Assembly (NCBI RefSeq): GCF_003184905.1
Contig: NZ_QFRU01000013.1
Location: forward strand, 38,803-102,802
Direction of reading: 5' to 3'
Source: Bacillus sp. CGMCC 1.16541
GTDB taxonomy: Bacteria; Bacillota; Bacilli; Bacillales; Bacillaceae_H
DNA length: 64,000 bases
Below the pieces are notes generated by a model. That model was not told where the DNA came from, made no database searches, and saw nothing but the letters and a program-made list of their open reading frames with translations. Position numbers and translations under genes: made by a program. Below, piece by piece: positions 17,718 to 27,130 of this stretch. The stretch's first letter is position 1. Each line of letters starts with the position of its first letter.

Positions 17718-18641
17718 TTATGACTGACACGTCGTAATCATTTCTTTCTCTACTTGTATACCGCTACGATCAATCACGAGCACATCAACTTCACAATGAG
17801 GAACAACTGTACGAAGATGTTCTGCAATGCGTTGCCCTTCTCCTTTACGAGCTAGACACAAAATACTCGGACCTGCTCCACTTAGTGCGACACCATAGGC
17901 GCCCGCTCTTTTTGCCTCTTCTCTCACAACAGGTAATTCTGCTACTAAACGCATTCGATACGGTTCATGATACAAATCTTTTTCCATGAGCGTACCAACT
18001 AACGACCAATCACCTCTCATTAAAGAGGCTACAAGCATATTGCCTACTGCTCCAACTTCTACTGCTGCTCGATAAGAGAGTTCCTTCGGTAGCACGTCAC
18101 GTGCATCTGTTGTTTTTAACTCATACGCTGGAATCACCATAACAACGTCAACATCAACATGAGGAACTTGTGTAATATACGTATCATCTTTATGATGATA
18201 GCCAACGACAATGCCTCCATATAATGATGGGCTCACATTGTCAGGATGACCTTCCATTACACTAGCAATTCGTAACTTTTCCTCTAATGAAAGGTTTAAC
18301 TCGCATAACAAGTTCGCTAACTCAATTCCTGCTACAATTGCTGATGCACTACTCCCTAACCCTCGAGCTAACGGGATGTCACTCTTTACATACACTGTCG
18401 CTGGTGGGAGATTCACTTTGTGTGAAGTGGCAACTTCTTGCGCCACTTCATACATCAAGTTATCTTTCCCCTTTGGAATTGTTTGTACTTCTTTTGATTG
18501 AGGAACAAACAACCACTCATCAGCTATTTCTACTGTTAATGTTAAATATCTTGATAAGGCCACACCAATTGAGTCAAACCCTGGTCCAATGTTAGCAGAA
18601 CTTGCTGGAACTTTAATGATGGCTCTTTCATTTTTTAACAT
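17718..18641 (-). CDS. thrB: Homoserine kinase
   Basis: A 307-residue GHMP kinase that phosphorylates homoserine on the way to threonine. The ATP loop [17 protein letters not shown] is near residues 90-106, the substrate-facing N-terminus reads [19 protein letters not shown], and the late [11 protein letters not shown] completes the GHMP motifs. Its ATG overlaps the end of thrC by 7 bases and has AAGGTG inside thrC. Last gene of hom-thrC-thrB. Confidence 0.95.
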   Translation of the reverse strand: MLKNERAIIKVPASSANIGPGFDSIGVALSRYLTLTVEIADEWLFVPQSKEVQTIPKGKDNLMYEVAQEVATSHKVNLPPATVYVKSDIPLARGLGSSASAIVAGIELANLLCELNLSLEEKLRIASVMEGHPDNVSPSLYGGIVVGYHHKDDTYITQVPHVDVDVVMVIPAYELKTTDARDVLPKELSYRAAVEVGAVGNMLVASLMRGDWSLVGTLMEKDLYHEPYRMRLVAELPVVREEAKRAGAYGVALSGAGPSILCLARKGEGQRIAEHLRTVVPHCEVDVLVIDRSGIQVEKEMITTCQS

Positions 18642-19699
18642 GATGCAACAACACCTTGAATATGCTCAAACACCTTTTGGTCATCGTTCGGCAATACTGT
18701 TGGTGTCACATTATTCACATCAATAGCAACGTTAGGATCTTTTAATCCGTTACCCGTTAACACCGCTACAACTGTTGAACCTTGCGGAATCTTTCCTGAC
18801 TTCACATCTTTTAAAACACCGGCAATCGATGCACATGAACCAGGCTCAGCAAAAACACCTTCATTTCTTGCAATGAGACGATACGCTTCAATAATTTCTT
18901 CGTCCGTCACTTCATCAATCTTCCCATCTGATTCATTTGCAGCATTTACTGCATGCTGCCAACTAGCAGGATTACCAATGCGAATTGCTGTTGCAATCGT
19001 TTCCGGGTTTTCAATCACTTCACCACGAACAATCGCCGCTGCTCCTTCTGCTTCAAACCCGTGCATTTTAGGAAGACCTGTTTGATGCTGGTCGTTGTAT
19101 TCTTTAAATCCTTTCCAATAAGCCGTAATGTTCCCTGCATTACCGACTGGGATTGCTAAAATATCAGGTGCCTTACCAAGTTGGTCACACACTTCGAATG
19201 CAGCTGTTTTTTGTCCTTCAATACGATAAGGGTTTACAGAGTTTACAAGTGTGACAGGAGCTGTTTCACTCAGTTTTCGTACCATCGCTAATGCTTGATC
19301 AAAGTTTCCTTCAATTGCTACAATTTCAGCACCGTACATAACGGCTTGAGCAAGTTTCCCCATCGCAATCTTACCGTTTGGAATAACAATGATACAGCGC
19401 ATACCCGCACGTGAAGCGTAAGCCGCTGCCGCTGCTGATGTGTTTCCTGTCGATGCACAAATAACTGTATGACTACCTTCTTCTTTTGCTTTCGCTACAG
19501 CCATTACCATTCCACGGTCTTTAAAAGAACCTGTTGGATTGACTCCTTCTACTTTGACATGCAAGTTAATGCCAAGCTGTTCTGACAAATTAGCTAAATG
19601 AATGAGAGGTGTATTCCCTTCATGTAATGTCAGCATCGGTGTTTGTTCTGTGACTGGTAAATATTCTTTATACTGAGCTAATAAGCCTTTCCACATCAT
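18635..19699 (-). CDS. thrC: Threonine synthase
   Basis: A 354-residue PLP enzyme converting O-phosphohomoserine to threonine. The PLP lysine lies in [11 protein letters not shown] near residue 60; [15 protein letters not shown] and the late [11 protein letters not shown] are typical of the short Bacillus threonine synthase. Two ATG codons open the frame after GGGAG; the first overlaps the stop of hom by 4 bases, so translation is coupled. Confidence 0.95.
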   Translation of the reverse strand: MMWKGLLAQYKEYLPVTEQTPMLTLHEGNTPLIHLANLSEQLGINLHVKVEGVNPTGSFKDRGMVMAVAKAKEEGSHTVICASTGNTSAAAAAYASRAGMRCIIVIPNGKIAMGKLAQAVMYGAEIVAIEGNFDQALAMVRKLSETAPVTLVNSVNPYRIEGQKTAAFEVCDQLGKAPDILAIPVGNAGNITAYWKGFKEYNDQHQTGLPKMHGFEAEGAAAIVRGEVIENPETIATAIRIGNPASWQHAVNAANESDGKIDEVTDEEIIEAYRLIARNEGVFAEPGSCASIAGVLKDVKSGKIPQGSTVVAVLTGNGLKDPNVAIDVNNVTPTVLPNDDQKVFEHIQGVVASC

Positions 19700-20997
19700 A
19701 CTTCTCCCACTCCCTCAACTCGGTAACTACTTTTCACACTTTCAACAATCGATAAATCACGTAGTTTCTGTACAATTTCTTCATAATCTTTTAACGATGA
19801 CTTATGAGTTACTACTACGATTTCTGCTAATTCGCTGTTTTTAACTGGTAACTGAATGATTTTCTCAAAGCTCACACCTTTTTCAGAGAAAAGAGATGTT
19901 AGCGTAGCGAAAGCACCTACTTGATCTTTCACATGGATACGTAAGAAATATTTTGAATACACATCTTCTGGCTCTTTTAATTGTTTTGGATATTGTGGTG
20001 TTACGGCACTTTTTCCGTTCACACCTAAACGCATGTTTTTCATCACGCCTACTAAGTCTGACACAACTGCTGTCGCTGTTGGAAGACTCCCTGCACCTGG
20101 TCCATAAAACATCGTTTCACCGACTGCTTCTCCGTATACATACACTGCGTTGTACTCGTCGTTTACTGACGCAAGTGGATGGGCATTAGCTAACAATGTT
20201 GGCTCTACACTCACCTCGACATTTTCACCATCTCGATGTGCATACCCAATTAATTTCATTGTATAGCCTAATTGCTTACTATATTGCAAATCTTCTTCTG
20301 TGACATTTGTAATCCCTTGAACTCGTACATCATCTAAATCGATTTTCATCGAGAAGCCTAATGTTGATAAAATGGCCATTTTTCGTGCTGCATCTAATCC
20401 TTCTACATCAGCTGTTGGATCAGATTCTGCGTACCCTAAATCTTGCGCTTCCTTCAATACTTCTTCATATGCGCTACCTTCATTCATCATCTTCGTTAAA
20501 ATGAAGTTTGTCGTTCCGTTCACAATACCCATCATTTTAGTAATACGATCTGACGCTAATCCTTCTACTAAACTACGAAGAATTGGAATACCACCTGCAA
20601 CACTCGCTTCATAGAACAAGTCACATCCACTTTCAGAAGCAACTGTGAGTAGTTCTGATCCGTATAAAGCCATTAAATCTTTATTTGCCGTTACAACGTG
20701 TTTTTTATTGCGCAACGCCGTTAAAATATAGTCACGCGTATGCTCAATACCGCCCATTACTTCAATGATTACGTCTACTTCTGGATTATGTAAAATGTCC
20801 TCGACACTTGTCGTTAGTTTTTCGGGTGCAATATCTACTCCTCGAGCTTTCGATAAATCTTTTACAAGTACTTTTTGAACTTCCACCGGACACCCAACTT
20901 GATGCATTAATTTATCTTGATGATTTTCGATAATTTGTACAACACCACTTCCAACTGTTCCTAGACCTAATAAACCAATCTTGATGCTTTTCGTCAT
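19696..20997 (-). CDS. hom: Homoserine dehydrogenase
   Basis: A 433-residue NAD(P)-dependent enzyme, the same length as B. subtilis Hom. The Rossmann motif [16 protein letters not shown] starts the protein, the catalytic block around [11 protein letters not shown] is near residues 205-215, and a C-terminal ACT domain ([20 protein letters not shown] onward) offers threonine feedback control. A GTG three codons upstream is part of the AGGGGTG ribosome site, so the ATG is chosen. First gene of the threonine operon with a strong promoter carrying a dyad. Confidence 0.95.
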   Translation of the reverse strand: MTKSIKIGLLGLGTVGSGVVQIIENHQDKLMHQVGCPVEVQKVLVKDLSKARGVDIAPEKLTTSVEDILHNPEVDVIIEVMGGIEHTRDYILTALRNKKHVVTANKDLMALYGSELLTVASESGCDLFYEASVAGGIPILRSLVEGLASDRITKMMGIVNGTTNFILTKMMNEGSAYEEVLKEAQDLGYAESDPTADVEGLDAARKMAILSTLGFSMKIDLDDVRVQGITNVTEEDLQYSKQLGYTMKLIGYAHRDGENVEVSVEPTLLANAHPLASVNDEYNAVYVYGEAVGETMFYGPGAGSLPTATAVVSDLVGVMKNMRLGVNGKSAVTPQYPKQLKEPEDVYSKYFLRIHVKDQVGAFATLTSLFSEKGVSFEKIIQLPVKNSELAEIVVVTHKSSLKDYEEIVQKLRDLSIVESVKSSYRVEGVGEV

Positions 20998-21050
20998 GTT
21001 ATCCACCCCTGTGTGTTTTATACGTAAACATTTGTTTTCTTATAGAGGAC

Positions 21051-21079
21051 ATTATAGACCCTCTTTTCTTTTTTTACAA
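21051..21079 (-). promoter_or_regulatory. Sigma-A promoter of hom-thrC-thrB with a dyad on the -10
   Basis: Minus strand: TTGTAA (21074-21079), 17 bases, TATAAT (21051-21056). The arms AGAGG and CCTCT flank the -10 symmetrically with 11 bases between, a likely repressor site. I see no T-box leader; the leader is only about 45 bases. Confidence 0.8.
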
Positions 21080-21201
21080 GACCTTCCTTGTTTAAAATAC
21101 GCCTTGAAAGCGATGTACACTGCGGTATATCAAGACTAATTAAAATTTTATAAATATTTTATCTATTATCATACCATGCTTCTTTCCGCTTTTTAACAAA
21201 A

Positions 21202-21234
21202 AAAAGACATTTTCAGCTTTCGAAAATGTCTTTT
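21202..21234 (-). terminator. Terminator of the 2-hydroxyacid dehydrogenase gene
   Basis: AAAAGACATTTTC / GAAAATGTCTTTT stem with a 7-base loop; on the minus strand it is followed by TTTTTTTG shortly after the stop. Confidence 0.88.
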
Positions 21235-21242
21235 ACGAATTT

Positions 21243-22232
21243 TTAACAATTTTGTGAAAGTAACTCTTTGTTTACAATCGTTTTAGGAGATTGATCCTGT
21301 AATAACCGGATAATGTTCTCTATGCACAGCTCCATCATGACAGTGCGCGTTTCAATACTTGCACTCCCGATGTGCGGAAGAGCGACAACATTTGATAAAG
21401 AAAGCAATGGATGATCAACATCAATTGGCTCTTTGACAAAAACGTCCAATCCTGCTGCTGTAATTTCTCCTGTTTTCAGCGCTTCAATTAACGCATCTTC
21501 GTCTACTACCGCACCGCGCGAAGCATTTACAAAGATAGCAGAAGATTTCATTCTCTGAAATGCTTTTCGATTAAATAAATGCTTTGTTTCATTCGTTAAA
21601 GGGGTTAAACATACCACAAAATCTGATCTCTCAAGTAAATCATCAAAGGAACAATAGATCGCGTGGAGTTCCTTTTCTGCTACTTCATTTCGACTGCGGT
21701 TATGATACAAAATTTCCATATCAAAACCTGTAGCACGCTTCGCTAGCGATTGCCCGATTTTCCCCATCCCTATAATACCAATAGTTTTATGGTGAATATC
21801 ATGACCTGCTAACAAATAAGGGCTCCAACCTTGCCATTGACCTTCTTTTATATAATTTGCTGACTCTACAAGACGTCGAGCTGTTGCCATTAATAAACCA
21901 AATGTTAAATCAGCTGTCGTATCTGATAGTACATCCGGTGTATTACAAATGACAATGTTTCGTTTTGTTGCAGCAGAAACATCAATATTATCAAATCCAA
22001 CTGCTAAATTTGCAACCACTTTTAAATGAGGAGAATTTTCTAATAAAGACTCATCAATTTTATCTGATAACATCGTTAACAACGCCGTTGCTCGGCTTGC
22101 TTTTTCACGTAATACATCAGCAGGAACAGGTTCTGCTTCCTTGTTCCACATTTCCACTTCCGCTACATCCATCAAAGGTTTTACTAAATCATCAGGTAAT
22201 TTGCGTGTAATAAATACGTATGGTTTCATCAT
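21243..22232 (-). CDS. D-2-hydroxyacid dehydrogenase (glyoxylate/hydroxypyruvate reductase type)
   Basis: About 329 residues. The NAD motif IGIIGMGKIGQSLAKRA lies near residues 145-160 and the catalytic residues are visible: Arg in NASRGAVVDEDAL, Glu downstream, and His in LPHIGSASIETR. It resembles glyoxylate reductase or 2-ketogluconate reductase of the YvcT type; the substrate is not resolved. The frame opens at a TTG seven codons earlier, but GAGGTGG is well placed for the ATG. It follows yutH on the same strand and ends at its own terminator. Confidence 0.88.
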   Translation of the reverse strand: MMKPYVFITRKLPDDLVKPLMDVAEVEMWNKEAEPVPADVLREKASRATALLTMLSDKIDESLLENSPHLKVVANLAVGFDNIDVSAATKRNIVICNTPDVLSDTTADLTFGLLMATARRLVESANYIKEGQWQGWSPYLLAGHDIHHKTIGIIGMGKIGQSLAKRATGFDMEILYHNRSRNEVAEKELHAIYCSFDDLLERSDFVVCLTPLTNETKHLFNRKAFQRMKSSAIFVNASRGAVVDEDALIEALKTGEITAAGLDVFVKEPIDVDHPLLSLSNVVALPHIGSASIETRTVMMELCIENIIRLLQDQSPKTIVNKELLSQNC

Positions 22233-22306
22233 TTCTTCCCACCTCGTTGTCAAAAGTAAGCGCGTTCATGACAACATTGTATCATAAGTGAAGAACGAAT
22301 TTGTGA

Positions 22307-23314
22307 TTAACTACTTAACCATTCGAGTTCTGGAATGTTATAACGTGTAGCTGAGATTCCAACAAATGTATAGAAATGATGAAGAAACTGCTCATATTGA
22401 GTAGAATGGTCAAGGATACTCTCTAGTTGTTTAAAATAACGATGCTGTATATTTTTATCTCCCGTACTATAGTAGCCTTCGATGACTTCAAAATAATGTA
22501 CAGGAAACAATAAACGAGCGTAAAGGAGCCTCCAAGCAAATGATGATAGCGGATTGACTTTTTCGTATTCACTTAAATATTCATGAATCGTTTGTTTATG
22601 AATCCCGTGATCATTTTCTACATAATTTGCTCTAATATACTCGGCCAAGTCACGACTAGGGTGATCATATACCCAATCCACAGGTAGCTTGTAGTAATGA
22701 TTCTTCCCCCACGTTTCACTTGTAAATCGGTGGTGACAAACAGTTGCTGTATCAATTGTCCTTGGTAAATCGTCAATTTCCGTATCAACTAAATACTGAA
22801 TAGCATTTTCTGTTAAGCCTACGTAATAAGGAAACGATTCGATGAACTTTTTTTCCATTTCATGATTTGGATGTTCTTGCACTTTTCTATACCAAAATTT
22901 TTCCATTTGATCTAATCTTGTTTCCCACATTGTTTTCCACTGACCTAGACGATTATTTCTTTCAATTTCATAAGGAATCATGCGCCCTTTCTGATGAAAT
23001 AACGCTAATTCTTTTCCAATATTTGATGATGAAACTGGTTGAAACACAGGGCATCGACAAATAATAAATCGCTGATTGTCACTCTCTGTAATCCCCGTTC
23101 CTTGTTGATTAGGCATAAAGGTTGCTACCTGACGATCGCCTTGTGTCATTAAAAACTGACTCATTTGATGTAACTCTGTTAGTTCTTCTTGTTCCATATT
23201 TCGTACGTCAATAATAGTATATAGTATATTTCGGTACTGAAACCCTTTATGCTGGCCGACATTCATTAACTCTGTTGGACGTATCCCGTAGTTTTCATAA
23301 ATGGTCTCTAACAT
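22307..23314 (-). CDS. yutH: Spore coat-associated protein YutH (CotS-like)
   Basis: A 335-residue CotS/YutH-type protein with a degenerate aminoglycoside phosphotransferase-like kinase fold. Blocks such as VCHHRFTSETW and VDWVYDHPSRDLAEYIR fit the family brace and catalytic-loop positions, where spore coat members may have lost typical kinase residues. B. subtilis YutH is a spore coat protein found after hom. The first ATG sits directly against the AGAGGG ribosome site; the second, used here, is spaced properly. Confidence 0.83.
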   Translation of the reverse strand: MLETIYENYGIRPTELMNVGQHKGFQYRNILYTIIDVRNMEQEELTELHQMSQFLMTQGDRQVATFMPNQQGTGITESDNQRFIICRCPVFQPVSSSNIGKELALFHQKGRMIPYEIERNNRLGQWKTMWETRLDQMEKFWYRKVQEHPNHEMEKKFIESFPYYVGLTENAIQYLVDTEIDDLPRTIDTATVCHHRFTSETWGKNHYYKLPVDWVYDHPSRDLAEYIRANYVENDHGIHKQTIHEYLSEYEKVNPLSSFAWRLLYARLLFPVHYFEVIEGYYSTGDKNIQHRYFKQLESILDHSTQYEQFLHHFYTFVGISATRYNIPELEWLSS

Positions 23315-23539
23315 ATCCATCCCTCTTTCTTTTATCTCATAAAATTATATGTAGAGTAGCATGGATACTTGTCATAATCTTTCCCCTTTCAGGAATACAG
23401 TAGAATTACACACTTTATTTTCAAACGATATTTGCATGAGATCATCCTTATGATTTAAGCAATCTTAGCAATACTAATAGACAGAAGCCAGCCATGTAGA
23501 AGACATTAACGAAAACATGATGAAATTAGGTGAAATTAT

Positions 23540-24040
23540 TTGGAGAAAAAGAATGAGATGAGTGCAGTAGAAAAGAAAGCTAGACAATGGTTAATTGAAA
23601 GAGGCGTAACCATTCAAGATATCGCTGACCTTGTGTACTATTTACAACAAAAATACCATCCAAATTTGGACATGAAAGAATGTGTATACAATGTCGAACG
23701 AGTCATTTCTAAGCGCGAAGTACAAAATGCCATTTTAACTGGCATTCAATTAGACGTATTAACTGAAAAAGGACTAATTGAGGAGCCGCTGCAATCTATT
23801 TTATCGGCTGATGAAGGATTATATGGCATTGACGAAATCTTAGCTCTATCGATTGTAAATGTGTATGGATCAATTGGTTTCACAAATTATGGATATGTAG
23901 ACAAACAAAAACCAGGCATTTTAGAGAAATTAAATTCTAAGTCATCTGGTGCTTGTCATACGTTTCTCGATGATATTGTCGGTGCCATTGCAGCAGCAGC
24001 TTCAAGTCGACTTGCTCACCGTGCAGCTAATGTGGAATGA
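23540..24040 (+). CDS. yutG: YutG, phosphatidylglycerophosphatase A-like protein
   Basis: A 166-residue protein of the PgpA-related YutG family. Conserved blocks include DEILALSIVNVYGSIGFTNYG and the C-terminal HTFLDDIVGAIAAAASSR, with acidic clusters fitting a metal-dependent phosphatase. The activity on phosphatidylglycerophosphate is family knowledge, not visible here. TTG start after AGGTGA; an ATG six codons later is an alternative with poorer spacing. Plus-strand single gene, ending near a hairpin repeat that may terminate it. Confidence 0.8.
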   Translation: MEKKNEMSAVEKKARQWLIERGVTIQDIADLVYYLQQKYHPNLDMKECVYNVERVISKREVQNAILTGIQLDVLTEKGLIEEPLQSILSADEGLYGIDEILALSIVNVYGSIGFTNYGYVDKQKPGILEKLNSKSSGACHTFLDDIVGAIAAAASSRLAHRAANVE

Positions 24041-24049
24041 TAAAAAAAG

Positions 24050-24140
24050 ATAAGTGAACAAGGGACATGAACCCCTTATTCCACTCATCCTCCAACAGTC
24101 CTTGCCGATTTTTAGACAATCGGCAAGGACTGTTGCATGT
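24050..24140. repeat. Dispersed intergenic hairpin element, copy B
   Basis: Shortest copy. A 17-bp perfect stem, AACAGTCCTTGCCGATT (24094-24110) with AATCGGCAAGGACTGTT (24118-24134), loop of 7. It lies between convergent yutG and yutF and could act as their shared terminator. Confidence 0.75.
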
Positions 24141-24204
24141 AAAAGCCTATTTTTATTTCATTTTACTGAATGTAGACTCTCTCCTCTTTTTACTTTGATA
24201 CCTT

Positions 24205-24975
24205 TTAAATGTGTGAAATCCACTCTTCTAACGAATCAACAACATATGTAGGTTGTTCGTTATACCCTTTTAGTAACTCTTTCGTCGTAACACCCGTATG
24301 TACAAGCAACGTATCTAACCCTGCTCTCATACCTGCTGAAATGTCTGTGTCATAATTATCGCCAACCATTAACGTTTCTTCTTTAGATGTTCCTAATACT
24401 TCTAGAGCTTGCTCCATAATAATGCTTTCAGGCTTTCCAATAAAAACTGGATTCGTTTGTGTTGATACCGTTACAACAGATGTGATAGACCCGTTACCAG
24501 GTAATAAGCCACGCTCTGTTGGAATCGCAATATCTCCGTTAGTAGAGACAAAAAAAGCTCCATTACGTACATTTAAGCATGCTTTCGCAAGCTTTTCATA
24601 CGTAATGTTTTGATCAAGGCCTACTACAACAAAATCAGTATCTTCATCTTTGATGGTGAATCCTTTTTCTGTAAGAGCGTGACGAATACCATCTCCACCA
24701 ATTACATAAGCAGAACCATTAGGCTTACGGTCATGCAAATAGTTGGCAGTTGCTTGACTGGTTGTAAACACTTGATGTTCTGTTGCTGGAATTCCAAACG
24801 TTTCAAGCTTAGCTGCTACTTGTTCAGGTGTTTTCGTTGAATTGTTTGTCACAAACAAATATGGAATTTGCTTCTCTTTTAATGCAACCACAAAATCGCG
24901 TGCTTCTTGAATCAATTCTGTTCCTTTATACATCGTTCCATCTAAATCAATCAAATAACCTTTATAATGCTTCAT
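24205..24975 (-). CDS. yutF: HAD-family phosphatase YutF (NagD-like)
   Basis: A 256-residue HAD-superfamily subclass IIA phosphatase, the B. subtilis YutF length. HAD motif I is GYLIDLDGTMYKG (nucleophile Asp), motif II is VTNNST, and motif IV is LMVGDNYDTDISAGMRAG. B. subtilis YutF is known as a p-nitrophenylphosphatase; the natural substrate is uncertain. The frame runs 18 codons further upstream but GAAGGAGG is correctly placed before this ATG. Confidence 0.92.
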   Translation of the reverse strand: MKHYKGYLIDLDGTMYKGTELIQEARDFVVALKEKQIPYLFVTNNSTKTPEQVAAKLETFGIPATEHQVFTTSQATANYLHDRKPNGSAYVIGGDGIRHALTEKGFTIKDEDTDFVVVGLDQNITYEKLAKACLNVRNGAFFVSTNGDIAIPTERGLLPGNGSITSVVTVSTQTNPVFIGKPESIIMEQALEVLGTSKEETLMVGDNYDTDISAGMRAGLDTLLVHTGVTTKELLKGYNEQPTYVVDSLEEWISHI

Positions 24976-25050
24976 CAAAAAAGCCTCCTTCACTAACCGC
25001 CTATGTTTCATTATCATAACAAAATCCATTTATTATGTATGTGAAATACT

Positions 25051-25087
25051 AAAAAAGGGCTGACGATTAAAATGCAAGTCAGTCCCT
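25051..25087 (-). terminator. Terminator after yutE
   Basis: Minus strand AGGGACTGAC / GTCAGCCCT (one unpaired base) followed by TTTTTTAG, between yutE and yutF. Confidence 0.8.
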
Positions 25088-25141
25088 CTATTACGTGCGT
25101 ATCATAGCTTATTTTTCAATAAAAAACAAACGTTGTGCTTA

Positions 25142-25579
25142 TCAATTACGAAAAGCTGAAACAGGGCCTAATTCATTCTCTAAGTAAGCCCTTACACGAA
25201 CAGGAAAGTCATTGAGTACACCTACATGTCGTTGTATGCGTTGTTGAATGTCTTCATGACTAATCTCTAAGTAGTCTTGAACTAATGGTTTACGTAAACT
25301 GATAATATCTTTTAGCGGTTCATCTTGCTCTGGCGTGACAACTTTCTCATCGACTAAAATGTCAATAATATCTTCGTAACTACCTGGATCACGCATGATA
25401 AACCCGTCAATCATTGCATTCCCTACATCTAAAATCGACTCAATCATTAAATGAGATAAACGTTCTAAGCTCTTTTTTTCCATTTCACTATTCCATTGAG
25501 TTTGTGAAGAGAACAATTCGATGTTTGTTTCTAGAAATTGAAGTGTAGCTTCAATTTTTTGACGATCTACAAAATACAT
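25142..25579 (-). CDS. yutE: YutE, HepT-like DUF86 protein
   Basis: A 145-residue DUF86/HEPN protein. HepT toxins carry an R-x4-H-x-Y RNase motif; here the corresponding place reads RKPLVQDY, keeping Arg and Tyr but with no His. No MNT-type nucleotidyltransferase partner adjoins it, so the typical toxin-antitoxin pairing is missing. This agrees with the solitary YutE of B. subtilis. AAGGAGGAAC precedes the ATG. Role unknown. Confidence 0.82.
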   Translation of the reverse strand: MYFVDRQKIEATLQFLETNIELFSSQTQWNSEMEKKSLERLSHLMIESILDVGNAMIDGFIMRDPGSYEDIIDILVDEKVVTPEQDEPLKDIISLRKPLVQDYLEISHEDIQQRIQRHVGVLNDFPVRVRAYLENELGPVSAFRN

Positions 25580-25708
25580 GGTGAAGTTCCTCCTTGTTAA
25601 GCTTACTTATATCTTAGCATGTTTTACTGGAGAATTTATAATTAATCATGTTTGTTTGAATCGCTATTTGATATGATGAAAACAAAAGAAAGCAGGAGGC
25701 GTTATGTC

Positions 25709-25975
25709 ATGAGTGAACGTTTTTACTTATACGATGACCTTGTTGATACAAAAACACGGTTTGTAAGCTTTGTTGGAGAGAAGCAACGATTTGACTTGGC
25801 TATTATCCAATCAGATCGTTACTACGGAAAATATTTAGTATTAGATATTCAAGGAGGGCGATTTGCCATTATCGGCCAGGATGACCTAGAAGAGCCAGGC
25901 TATTTGGAACATGCCTATAAACTTGACGAAGAAGATGCACAAGAGCTGCGTGAATTTTTATATGAGATTGTATAA
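25709..25975 (+). CDS. DUF3055 family protein
   Basis: An 88-residue protein starting MSERFYLYDDLVDTKTRFVS, which I recognise as the DUF3055 family common in Bacillus. It is acidic at the C-terminus (EEDAQELREFLYEIV) and has a central GRFAIIGQDDLEEPGY block. Function unknown. The frame is open 19 codons upstream, but GCAGGAGG suits this ATG. Single-gene unit between yutE and yutD. Confidence 0.8.
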   Translation: MSERFYLYDDLVDTKTRFVSFVGEKQRFDLAIIQSDRYYGKYLVLDIQGGRFAIIGQDDLEEPGYLEHAYKLDEEDAQELREFLYEIV

Positions 25976-25980
25976 AAACA

Positions 25981-26025
25981 AAAAGCAAGAAGAAGGACAA
26001 AACGTCTTTCTGTCTTGCTTTTTAT
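25981..26025. terminator. Bidirectional terminator DUF3055 / yutD
   Basis: AAAAGCAAGA / TCTTGCTTTT stem with an internal AGAAGGAC/GTCTTTCT extension and a TTTATTT tail; it overlaps the yutD stop. Confidence 0.85.
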
Positions 26026-26297
26026 TTATGTACTTTTCGCAACACAAAATGTGAGCATCCAAAGTTACAATACTCTTGTAAATAATCTTGCAGCGTACTG
26101 ATTTTCGTATCATACGTTGCTTTTTGGTTTTGATCATCAAAAAAACCACGAAGTCTTAATTGATTGTAACCCCAATCGCCTACAATGTAATCATAACGCG
26201 CTAATACATCAATGTAACGACCTCTAAAAGCCTCTTCATTAAATCCTTCTTTTTCCTCTTTTACAATTTCATAACATACATTACCTACACAAATCAT
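26022..26297 (-). CDS. yutD: YutD family (DUF1027) protein
   Basis: A 91-residue protein with the full YutD signature: MICVGNVCYEIVKE, WNEEAF-like GFNEEAFRGRY, and YDYIVGDWGYNQLRLRGFF, followed by LQEYCNFGCSHFVL. No activity is known. A GTG three codons earlier belongs to the GAGGTGA ribosome site, so the ATG is taken. Present in the same place in B. subtilis. Confidence 0.9.
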   Translation of the reverse strand: MICVGNVCYEIVKEEKEGFNEEAFRGRYIDVLARYDYIVGDWGYNQLRLRGFFDDQNQKATYDTKISTLQDYLQEYCNFGCSHFVLRKVHK

Positions 26298-26414
26298 TGC
26301 CGTCACCTCGTTTCTTCAAATTTACCATACCATAATTAAGACACTTAAACCATCAATTGACAGGAAAAATTTCAGACAATCTCTGCACCCTATATACTAT
26401 AGGAGGTGCTGTTC

Positions 26415-27086
26415 ATGCACAAATATATGCTCATGGGAATGTTGACAATTAGTATCGCAGTCACAGGTTGTCAAGAACAAAACAATGTCACTGAAGAAGA
26501 TGGTCAAGCGTTACATCAAAATGGTAACACCATTAATGTATCTGAAACGAATGATATGTATAATCAAGATAAAAAGAAAAACAATCGATACGGATATGTA
26601 CGTCATCAAAAAAGCCCGGTTGCAAACGAAAATCAAATGGCTCAAAACATCTCTACATTTGACCGTGAACAAGCTGCAGATTCAATTAGTCGCTTGAGTA
26701 CTGCTACTCCAAATGTAAACGATGTGGCCGTGTTGGTTACAGATGAAGAAGTTTTAATTGTTTACAAAACAGACACACAAAACCGAAGTGAAACGGCAGA
26801 TCAGGTAAAGCGTACTGCTATGTCAGTCGTGCCTCGTTATTATCACGTATATGTGTCTGATAACCCAAGTCACATGGCTGATATTGAACGTTTTAGTCAA
26901 GTTGATATTCGCGATAAAAATATTCAAAGCTCTATTAACCAAACCATTAAAGAGATGCTTCAATCTCCTCAAGGTCGCAAAATGACAGACGGAGAAAATG
27001 CGAATGGTGAAGGTAAAAATGAGCTTAACGAACCCATGACAGATGATACAGATAAAGCATCAACTAGAAAAAATATAATGGAATAA
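26415..27086 (+). CDS. yutC: Sporulation lipoprotein YutC (YhcN/YlaJ family)
   Basis: A 223-residue lipoprotein. A type II signal with lipobox VTGC places the lipidated Cys near residue 19; a polar Asn/Asp/Lys-rich linker follows and then a YhcN/YlaJ-type domain from about residue 80 (DVAVLVTDEEVLIVYKTD). The family is spore-associated; in B. subtilis yutC sits next to lipA as here. AGGAGGTG precedes this ATG by 6 bases. The acidic, low-complexity C-terminus is longer than the domain core. Confidence 0.85.
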   Translation: MHKYMLMGMLTISIAVTGCQEQNNVTEEDGQALHQNGNTINVSETNDMYNQDKKKNNRYGYVRHQKSPVANENQMAQNISTFDREQAADSISRLSTATPNVNDVAVLVTDEEVLIVYKTDTQNRSETADQVKRTAMSVVPRYYHVYVSDNPSHMADIERFSQVDIRDKNIQSSINQTIKEMLQSPQGRKMTDGENANGEGKNELNEPMTDDTDKASTRKNIME

Positions 27087-27089
27087 CGA

Positions 27090-27127
27090 AAAAGGTTGAC
27101 CACTACAAAGTGAGTCAACCCTTTTTG
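27090..27127. terminator. Bidirectional terminator yutC / lipA
   Basis: AAAAGGTTGAC / GTCAACCCTTTT-type stem with a 12-base interior, A- and T-runs at the ends. Confidence 0.85.
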
Positions 27128-27130
27128 TCA

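Noticed and set aside
20998..21242. T-box leader for the threonine operon
   Set aside because: The promoter lies only about 55 bases before hom, too short for a T-box, and no T-box core sequence is present.
25142..25579. YutE as half of a toxin-antitoxin pair
   Set aside because: No nucleotidyltransferase-type antitoxin gene is adjacent and the catalytic His is absent.
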